Shown: piece by piece, positions 1 to 5,783 of the stretch | Numbering within the stretch: the first letter of the stretch is position 1 | Layout of the letters: every line of letters starts with the position of its first letter | NCBI GenBank assembly: GCA_029864785.1 | Contig: JAOTST010000093.1 | Coordinates: forward strand, 1-6,441 | Direction of reading: 5' to 3' | Length of the DNA stretch: 6,441 nt | Source of the DNA: Chromatiales bacterium | Lineage (GTDB): Bacteria; Pseudomonadota; Gammaproteobacteria; Thiohalomonadales; Thiohalomonadaceae | Translations under genes and position numbers: made by a program | The notes under the pieces: model-generated | Databases searched by the model: none | What the model was told of the DNA's origin: nothing | Seen by the model: only the letters and a program-made list of their open reading frames with translations

Positions 1-1
1 C

Positions 2-1825
2 ACGTTTTCTATCACGCAATATTACTCGTATGTTGCGACCGAAAAAGTGCTCATTCAACATGCCCACGAGATGATGAATAGTGCTGCTAGAGATACCATT
101 GATCGTTCCATTAAATTTCTTGAACCGGCGCAGGCAGCGGCCAGTCTTACTCAGCATCTTGCCAATCACAATATTGTTAGTGATGAGAAACCAGAAATTC
201 TTGAGAAATATTTTTATGAGCAGCTAAAGCAAAACAGTAGTTTTTCTGGTATCTACTATGGTTCTGCGGATGGTGGTTTCATCTATGTTACACATGATGA
301 TGCTGTTCAAAAAAATGGGTATAGAACAAAATTTATAAAGATTGTAGGCCAGGGAAATGAGACGACGTATATATGGCGAGACCACGCGTTTAACATTTTA
401 AAGACTCAAGTCGACAAGGATGATGCGTATGATCCTCGAAAGCGGCCGTGGTATAAAAAAGCGATTAAATATAATGAGCTTATCTGGACCGATCCCTATA
501 TTTTTTACTCGTCAAAACAGCCAGGTATAACCACTGCAAGTCCCGTCTATGAAAACAATGATATGCAAGCTGCAACGGGGGTTATTGGCGTCGATATTGG
601 AATATCTGCAATCTCTGATTTCCTAGCCAATCTTAAAATTGGAAACAGTGGTTCAGCATTCATCGTAAATCAAAATTTAGATATTGTGGCATATCCTGAT
701 CTTGAGAAGATAAAGAGAAGTGATGGTGATGGCCAACTTCAATTTACCCATATCAATAAAATTGACGACAGGGTTGCTCAAGAGTCTTATCAAATGTTAA
801 AGCGAAGAGGTTTTGCTCTTGATATAAAACAGTCGGTTACTCTCGAATTTGAAGCCGAAGGTACAGAATATCAGGGTATTTTTATGCCGTTCAATGATAA
901 GAAGTGGCCATGGGTTGTTGCCCTTTATGTTCCTACAGATGACTACATCGGAAAGTTTAGGAATACGCACAACAATAATTTGTACATATCTGCAATTATT
1001 GCCCTAATCGCGAGCCTTATTGGTTACTACATTGCCCTGAGAATTATTCGACCTATTAGGGAGCTTGGTGAGATGGCTCATCAATTAATGATTGGCGATT
1101 ACTCTGAAATTGGAGAGATTGATACCAATTTTAGAGAAATAAAAATAACGACTATAGCCTTTGCCAAGTTGGTCTTGAGTTTACGTGAGAAAGACGAGAA
1201 AAATACGGTGCTAACCTCTAATTTACGGCAAGCTAATTTGGCGACGATTGTTCGCTTGTCGGATGCCGCCGAATTTAAAGATAAGGACACCTCTGAGCAT
1301 GTTCTTAGGGTATCAAGTGTTGCAGTGGCGATTGCCAAAGAGCTGAACCTTGATGATGAGTTTTGCGAAAATCTTCGTTATGCAGCACCAATGCACGATA
1401 TCGGAAAAATGGGTATTCCTGATTCCATCTTAATGAAGCCTGGAAGGCTTGATAACGAGGAGTGGGAAATCATTAAAACTCACCCTCAAATTGGCGCCAA
1501 TATATTAAGAAATCCTGAAACGGATATGTTGGAAATGGCTCGTATTATTGCGCTGACGCATCATGAAAAATGGAATGGCCATGGTTACCCCAAAGGTCTG
1601 AAGGGCAATGAAATTCCTATTGAGGGTCGAATATGTGCAATTGCAGATGTGGTCGATGCACTCATTTCTCGGCGTTGTTATAAAGAGCCTGTCGACATTA
1701 GTGACGTATTTCAGATTATTCAGGAAGAGAGTGGAGAGCATTTTGATCCAGCATGTGTTGATGCCTTTTTTAGAGCGGAAAAATGGGTTAAAGAGATCTA
1801 TAGCAAAATCCATTTTCATAATTAA
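2..1825 (+). CDS. dCache-HAMP-HD-GYP receptor, putative cyclic-di-GMP phosphodiesterase (5'-truncated by window)
   Basis: Inner-membrane receptor predicted to hydrolyse cyclic-di-GMP in response to a periplasmic ligand. The frame is open to the window edge. The GTG at 47 is only the first internal start codon and has no Shine-Dalgarno, so the true start and first TM segment lie upstream. Counting Val47 as residue 1: dCache sensor about 1-300, with the typical RPWY block (133-136) and a GVIGVDI strand (178-184); TM helix about 312-332; HAMP starting at the RPIREL motif (335-340); HD-GYP about 396-580. All expected HD-GYP residues are visible: H418, H450-D451, K454, H479, H505-H506, the GYP at 513-515 and D534. 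The protein should therefore be an active phosphodiesterase, probably cleaving c-di-GMP to pGpG or GMP. The sensor-coding part is visibly AT-rich. A HIT-type enzyme gene follows after 24 bp. Domain assignment is firm; ligand and output are inferred. Confidence 0.93.
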   Translation, partial: TFSITQYYSYVATEKVLIQHAHEMMNSAARDTIDRSIKFLEPAQAAASLTQHLANHNIVSDEKPEILEKYFYEQLKQNSSFSGIYYGSADGGFIYVTHDDAVQKNGYRTKFIKIVGQGNETTYIWRDHAFNILKTQVDKDDAYDPRKRPWYKKAIKYNELIWTDPYIFYSSKQPGITTASPVYENNDMQAATGVIGVDIGISAISDFLANLKIGNSGSAFIVNQNLDIVAYPDLEKIKRSDGDGQLQFTHINKIDDRVAQESYQMLKRRGFALDIKQSVTLEFEAEGTEYQGIFMPFNDKKWPWVVALYVPTDDYIGKFRNTHNNNLYISAIIALIASLIGYYIALRIIRPIRELGEMAHQLMIGDYSEIGEIDTNFREIKITTIAFAKLVLSLREKDEKNTVLTSNLRQANLATIVRLSDAAEFKDKDTSEHVLRVSSVAVAIAKELNLDDEFCENLRYAAPMHDIGKMGIPDSILMKPGRLDNEEWEIIKTHPQIGANILRNPETDMLEMARIIALTHHEKWNGHGYPKGLKGNEIPIEGRICAIADVVDALISRRCYKEPVDISDVFQIIQEESGEHFDPACVDAFFRAEKWVKEIYSKIHFHN

Positions 1826-1849
1826 ATTTGATCATCGAACGACATATTA

Positions 1850-2887
1850 GTGGCAATTCCCGAACTATTTTTATCAGAAACAAACTTTAGACGGCATTTT
1901 ATTGCTGGCCTAGAGCAGATGCTTATAGAAAATGATGAGTTGGGCGTTTTCATCCTCGTGATGGCTAATGCGCTTATTGCTTCAGAAGTATGGGAGCGGC
2001 TTGATTCGGTACTACGCCAACAGTTTAATGAGAACAGTGACCATTTTAAGAGCACGCTAACCAACGGTGAAACGCTCAAATTTTCTGATGATGATATTCA
2101 GGTCTTTCTAAAGATGATGGTGGTGGGATATAAGAGCCTCTCTCCAAGAGAGCAGCACGCTCTGGAATACTGGTCGATAGAATTTAATATGTTGCGAGCA
2201 TTTCGACCGCCGCGCAGCGCTACGCTTGACATTGTGACCAACCACGCACCATTTGATGATCGCGGTTTTCACTTCAACCGCAAATTTCTACGGAAAGAGG
2301 CGTTATGGGAGGGAGAGTTAGAGGGGCGCTTTGTCGAGTTGCTTTACAATAAATTCCCTTTTGTTGAGAATCACATCCTGTTGGTGCCTGAGCGTGAGCA
2401 CTGTGCTCCACAGCATCTCACCAAGGGAGATCATAGCCATATATGGCGTCTGATGAAAACGTTGGGGGAGACTCTCCCCGGTGTAGGTATCGCTTACAAC
2501 AGCTATGGTGCCTACGCCTCAGTCAACCATCTGCACTTTCAGCTCTTTATTCGAGAAGATGCGCTTCCAGTCGAATCCCCTAACTGGAAACATAACTGTG
2601 GGGAAAACGCCTATCCTACAGAGGTGCTAACCTTTAAAAATAATGACGAGGCTTGGGAGAATATTGCAAAAATTCACCAGCAAGGCATTAGCTACAATCT
2701 GCTCTATCGGCCCGGGCATATCTATATATTCCCTAGAAAACGACAGGGAAGTGAAGCGCACGCCAGTTGGCATAGTGGCATGACCTGGTATGAACTGTGT
2801 GGGGAGTTTGTCTGTTTTAATCGTGAGGCGTTCGATACATTAACGGCTGAAAATATCCAGACAGAGATTACCAAAGTTCGCCTGTAA
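1850..2887 (+). CDS. HIT/GalT-superfamily protein, GDP-hexose or dinucleotide phosphorylase-like (HLHFQ motif)
   Basis: Predicted cytoplasmic nucleotidyl-transferase or phosphorylase of the histidine-triad superfamily; substrate unknown. The core signature is ASVNHLHFQ at residues 223-231. It fits the HxHxQ active site of the GalT/Ap4A-phosphorylase/VTC2 branch rather than the HxHxH of HIT hydrolases, which makes H229 the probable nucleophile. Supporting blocks are the NKFPFVENHILLVPE strand pair (167-181), the NSYGAY loop (217-222), and a second half with YNLLYRPGHIYIFPRK (282-297), as in two-lobed GalT-like folds. Residues 1-110 form an acidic, mainly helical N-terminal part that I do not recognise. 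The 345-aa length is somewhat below eukaryotic GDP-hexose phosphorylases. GTG at 1850 is the first start after an in-frame TGA at 1829-1831. No Shine-Dalgarno is evident, so translation may depend on coupling to the upstream gene. An ATG at 1919 is a less likely alternative. There is no signal peptide or TM segment. Superfamily is fairly sure; exact reaction is not. Confidence 0.85.
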   Translation: MAIPELFLSETNFRRHFIAGLEQMLIENDELGVFILVMANALIASEVWERLDSVLRQQFNENSDHFKSTLTNGETLKFSDDDIQVFLKMMVVGYKSLSPREQHALEYWSIEFNMLRAFRPPRSATLDIVTNHAPFDDRGFHFNRKFLRKEALWEGELEGRFVELLYNKFPFVENHILLVPEREHCAPQHLTKGDHSHIWRLMKTLGETLPGVGIAYNSYGAYASVNHLHFQLFIREDALPVESPNWKHNCGENAYPTEVLTFKNNDEAWENIAKIHQQGISYNLLYRPGHIYIFPRKRQGSEAHASWHSGMTWYELCGEFVCFNREAFDTLTAENIQTEITKVRL

Positions 2888-2893
2888 TAGTCG

Positions 2894-4564
2894 CTACGAC
2901 TGGCGCTTTAAATCTACAAAGACGGTGAGGCGTTGTCCCGGTTGTAGATATTTTCTATTTTTTAGCTTGTTGTTCCAACGTTTGAGATTTTTGATACTCA
3001 CACGAAACTTCTGGGCGATGCGGGCGAATGAGTCACCATTACGTACGGTATACCCAACACGTTGACGCGTGCTACTCTCAAATGGGTGCTTAAATGTTGC
3101 GGGGTTTATGGCCGATACCTCCTGACCGCGCTTACGCTTGACCCATATCACCAGCTTTTGTCCTAAGCGTAACGTATCTCGTGGAGACATCCCGTTCCAT
3201 TTGGCAATAGAGGATGATGTAACTCTATATTTCTGGGCAATATCCCAAAAGGTGTCACCCTTTGATACACGTATTTCAATACGGTGGCCACTGCGTTTTA
3301 CCGTTTGTAATCTCTTTAAACGTTCACTAGAGCTCAATTGATAGCGATCTAGACTCTTACGAGCAACGGGGATAACAATCGTTTTTCCAACGCGTATATT
3401 ATTTTTCTTTAGTCGGTTGACCTTGCGCAACAGTTTCACTGTGGTGTTATATTTTTCTGCAATGGTGCCAAGTACCTCGCTATTGCGAATTTTATGACGC
3501 TTCCATTTGATGCGTTCTTTTTTGGGATAGCTGGCTAAATTGGCTGTAAATGCAGCAGCTTTCTCTTTGGGTAACAATAAGTGATGAGGACCATCGGGGT
3601 CGGTTGCCCAACGATTGAATGCTGGGTTATAGCGATAGAGTTGTTCTATCGACAGTTCTGCCAGTTCTGCAGCCAAATCAAGATCAATCTGTGATTCAGT
3701 GCTGACCATCTGTAGATGAGAAATATTGGGGATTGATTTTAGAACGATTCCATAAGCGACCGGATTACTAACCAGCTCACTTATTGCAAGCAACTTTGGA
3801 ACATAGGCGCGAGTCTCATTGGGTAGATCCAATGACCAAAAATCGATCTTGCGACCCAGCCGCTTATTTTTGCGTATCGCTTTTTTAACATTTCCTTCGC
3901 CAGCATTATAAGCGGCAAGTGCTAAGAGCCAGTCACCATCATAGAGGTTGGATAGATACTCTAGATAATCATAGGCAGCGCGGGTTGCCTCGGAGATATC
4001 GCGGCGTCCGTCATACCACCAGGTTTGTTTGAGGCCAAAACGTTTTCCAGTTCCCGGAATGAATTGCCATAGACCGGCCGCTCTTCCATGAGAGTATGCA
4101 AAAGGTTTAAACGCACTTTCGACGATAGGGAGCAGAGCAAGCTCTAAAGGAATTTTGCGCTTTTTTGCCTCTTCAACAAGGAGATAGAGATAGGGAGTTG
4201 CACGAACGGCAACCCGGTCCAAATAGGATTGATTTTTCGCATACCAGTCAAGTTGTTGGGTTACTCGGCGGTGGTTGTAGTCAGTTAGTACCAGTCCCGA
4301 TTGAATCTCTGTCCAGAGATCAACCGGTTCACTACAGTTGCCAGCCGTTATATTCTTTAGTTCAGGATAGAGATCAGAAATAGAGGGGATGATAACAGGG
4401 GGGTCAACATGGCTGATGGCAATCCCTGGTTGAATGAGTTGCAGTGCAACGTCTTGATTAGGGAGAGGAGCTTCTTGGCTTATCTGAGTTAGACAGCCCG
4501 ATAGTAGGGTAGTGATAGCCGTTAGAGCGACGATCGTTGTTAGGCGAAGTATCCGTAGTGTCAT
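2894..4564 (-). CDS. mltD: Membrane-bound lytic murein transglycosylase D, lipoprotein with three LysM domains
   Basis: Cleaves the MurNAc-GlcNAc bond of peptidoglycan with formation of 1,6-anhydroMurNAc, working from the inner face of the outer membrane. A lipoprotein signal is visible: basic N-terminus, hydrophobic stretch about 8-21 and lipobox L21-S-G-C24. Leu follows the Cys, so there is no Asp retention signal and outer-membrane sorting is expected. The family 1D SLT domain spans about 135-270, with catalytic E149 in LPIVESAFKPF, GLWQFIPGTG (164-173), AAYNAGEGNV (217-226) and ETRAYVPKLLA (250-260). Three LysM domains follow, at about 356-399, 429-474 and 504-550, and bind glycan. E. coli MltD is about 450 aa with two LysM, so this one is longer by a domain. 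The ATG at 4564 is fixed by in-frame TAG and TAA stops just upstream; no clear Shine-Dalgarno is seen. It lies tail-to-tail with the HIT-like gene, six bases apart. The gloB gene often beside mltD is absent here. Confidence 0.95.
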   Translation of the reverse strand: MTLRILRLTTIVALTAITTLLSGCLTQISQEAPLPNQDVALQLIQPGIAISHVDPPVIIPSISDLYPELKNITAGNCSEPVDLWTEIQSGLVLTDYNHRRVTQQLDWYAKNQSYLDRVAVRATPYLYLLVEEAKKRKIPLELALLPIVESAFKPFAYSHGRAAGLWQFIPGTGKRFGLKQTWWYDGRRDISEATRAAYDYLEYLSNLYDGDWLLALAAYNAGEGNVKKAIRKNKRLGRKIDFWSLDLPNETRAYVPKLLAISELVSNPVAYGIVLKSIPNISHLQMVSTESQIDLDLAAELAELSIEQLYRYNPAFNRWATDPDGPHHLLLPKEKAAAFTANLASYPKKERIKWKRHKIRNSEVLGTIAEKYNTTVKLLRKVNRLKKNNIRVGKTIVIPVARKSLDRYQLSSSERLKRLQTVKRSGHRIEIRVSKGDTFWDIAQKYRVTSSSIAKWNGMSPRDTLRLGQKLVIWVKRKRGQEVSAINPATFKHPFESSTRQRVGYTVRNGDSFARIAQKFRVSIKNLKRWNNKLKNRKYLQPGQRLTVFVDLKRQS

Positions 4565-4838
4565 AGTGAATTACTATATTGAGTCCAGTAAATAAGAGAA
4601 GCCTATTAACCGGGAAGTCTACCCTAAATAGTTAAATATTTCAGCCAGTTAAAGAATAAAGTGACTGTTGTTTCACAAAAATAGCGAATCATCCATAGAT
4701 GGAATATGAATATTTGATATTCGATGGCAGGAATGACATCTCATAGCGGGTGACTGTGGTGGTAAATGTCTAGACAATTGATGGTTTAATGCAAGTTTTA
4801 AGAGTACAGATGGGTGTAGAGCTTTACCGTTTTCCCTA
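4565..4838. other. Intergenic spacer between the pentapeptide gene and mltD with small inverted repeats
   Basis: No gene is visible in these 274 bp. The spacer must hold the 3' end of the pentapeptide transcript and probably the mltD promoter, since both genes read leftward. Visible structures are TCCAT-AG-ATGGA (4692-4703), GAATAT-TTG-ATATTC (4708-4722) and the perfect palindrome TGTCTAGACA (4767-4776). None is followed by a T-run in the direction of transcription, so no intrinsic terminator can be called. A TATAGT hexamer on the minus strand ends eight bases before the mltD ATG, too close for a normal leader and without a -35. No convincing mltD promoter was found. Confidence 0.5.
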
Positions 4839-5624
4839 TTAATGATGAACCTTATTTTTGTCGATCAGTTTCTGTAAATGTTCAGGTATCCATATTGCAC
4901 CAGAAAAATCGGTATCTGATAGATGGGCATTGACGAACCTGGAGTTAGCTAGCTTGGCATCAATAAATTTTGCACCATCGAGGCGTGCACCATTAAGCAG
5001 CGCAAGTGAAAGGTTTGCCTGGGTCAAGTCGGCACCTTCCAGTGCAGCGCCGGTGAGGACGGTTACCGCGAGATTGGCCTTTGTTAAATTGGTTTCGATC
5101 AGTACGGCACGATGCATAAAAGCGCGCTCAAAGTTGCTGCCACTGAAATCACTCTCTTCCATAGCAATATCTTTCATATAGGTTCGATAGAAATCAGCCT
5201 TGAGAGCCTTCACCTCATTTAAATTGGCTCCAAACATATTGGCTCGTCTGAATTGGCTGTAGTTAAGTGTCCCACCATCGAAGGTTGTATGGAATAGTTC
5301 CGCATCATTAAGATTAGCATCAACGATGCTGCACCCACTCAGACTAGACCATGACAGATTTGCCCCTACAAGAGAGGCACCATCAATATTGCAGTCGTAG
5401 ATTTTTGCATTGGTTATATCAACACCATCCAATTGGGTACCACGAAGATCAATATTGGAGGCACTAAATCCTGCCAGCGAACAGTGCCGGAGGTCTGTAA
5501 AGGGCTTGGGGGCTGAGCAGCTTCCCGTGGGTAATCGCATAAAAAAAAGATAGGCAATGCCGACAAAAATAAGGATAAAGACAAAATTAAACCGGTCCAG
5601 AACACGTTGCTGATCACTATTCAT
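4839..5624 (-). CDS. Membrane-anchored pentapeptide-repeat protein, function unknown
   Basis: A 261-aa protein with a short N-terminus, one TM helix at about 12-29 (FVFILIFVGIAYLFF core) and a long pentapeptide-repeat domain. Central bulky residues (L, F, I, M) fall every five residues from 45 to 245 with no insertion: 41 steps, about ten coils of a right-handed quadrilateral beta helix. Only two central positions are small (Ala55, Ala140). Many units fit A(D/N)LXX, for example GANLS, DANLN, KANLA and GADLT. A charged tail closes the helix. The single TM probably anchors it in the inner membrane; flanking charges do not settle which side the helix faces. I chose ATG 5624 because an AGGAGA sequence lies 12 bases upstream. 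The frame stays open to a TTG at 5672, which would add 16 polar residues but has no comparable signal. The family covers many roles, from gyrase protection to scaffolding, so no function is assigned. The gene is upstream of mltD on the same strand, 274 bp away. Confidence 0.88.
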   Translation of the reverse strand: MNSDQQRVLDRFNFVFILIFVGIAYLFFMRLPTGSCSAPKPFTDLRHCSLAGFSASNIDLRGTQLDGVDITNAKIYDCNIDGASLVGANLSWSSLSGCSIVDANLNDAELFHTTFDGGTLNYSQFRRANMFGANLNEVKALKADFYRTYMKDIAMEESDFSGSNFERAFMHRAVLIETNLTKANLAVTVLTGAALEGADLTQANLSLALLNGARLDGAKFIDAKLANSRFVNAHLSDTDFSGAIWIPEHLQKLIDKNKVHH

Positions 5625-5636
5625 TACTGACACCAC

Positions 5637-5642
5637 TCTCCT
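5637..5642 (-). promoter_or_regulatory. Ribosome binding site that decides the pentapeptide gene start
   Basis: On the minus strand AGGAGA stands 12 bases before the ATG at 5624-5622. It is the only purine-rich Shine-Dalgarno-like site near the possible starts. The spacing is longer than ideal. The GTG at 5633 would be only three bases away, which is too close, and the TTG at 5672 lies upstream of the site. The ATG is therefore preferred. Confidence 0.5.
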
Positions 5643-5773
5643 GTTTGACGTCACAATTCTCTGAGGACTCAAAGTGTTGCGTGAATTTTATATAGGCATC
5701 TGTTTTATTGATAAATAAAGATAGCACGGTTCGCTTTCGATCACACCATTCCATCCTGCGCCTAACTAAGGTA

Positions 5774-5779
5774 TAAGGT
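5774..5779 (+). promoter_or_regulatory. Ribosome binding site of the RIO kinase gene
   Basis: TAAGGT lies four bases before ATG 5784 and matches the start of the TAAGGAGGT anti-16S consensus. Together with the in-frame TAA at 5763-5765 it fixes the start of the kinase gene. Spacing is slightly short but workable. Confidence 0.6.
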
Positions 5780-5783
5780 CGCC

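Larger units (their letters stand above)
5625..5783. promoter_or_regulatory. Divergent intergenic region, presumed promoters for the pentapeptide and RIO kinase genes
   Basis: These 159 bp separate two divergent starts, so both promoters are expected here. The centre (about 5684-5722) is AT-rich. On the minus strand a TATATA/TATAAA run at 5687-5694 could be a -10 for the pentapeptide gene, about 60 bases before its ATG, but no good -35 pairs with it. On the plus strand, TTTATA (5687-5692) and GATAAA (5710-5715) are 17 bases apart and each match four of six consensus bases. Both calls are weak. No operator-like palindrome was found. Confidence 0.35.

Noticed and set aside
47..49. GTG at 47 as the start of the HD-GYP receptor gene
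   Set aside because: The same frame stays open and reads as plausible protein back to base 2, there is no Shine-Dalgarno, and the family normally has a TM helix before the dCache domain.
1099..1338. Short minus-strand frames inside the HD-GYP gene (1099-1338 and 1505-1819)
   Set aside because: Both lie opposite conserved HAMP and HD-GYP coding sequence, and their products show no domain or signal.
4661..4680. GTGA...TCAC followed by AAAAA as a terminator
   Set aside because: The stem is only four base pairs with an eight-base loop. On the plus strand the run is of A, and on the minus strand the T-run precedes the stem.
4661..4757. Direct repeat GTGACTGT at 4661-4668 and 4750-4757
   Set aside because: An eight-base repeat within a 274-bp spacer is expected by chance about half the time, and nothing else links the copies.
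4839..5624. Qnr-like quinolone-resistance (gyrase-protecting) protein
   Set aside because: Qnr proteins are soluble. This one has an N-terminal TM helix and a longer uninterrupted repeat, so the shared pentapeptide fold alone does not support that function.
5625..5672. TTG at 5672 as the start of the pentapeptide protein
   Set aside because: Rare start codon with no ribosome site. It adds 16 polar residues before the TM helix, and the AGGAGA site lies downstream of it and serves the ATG.
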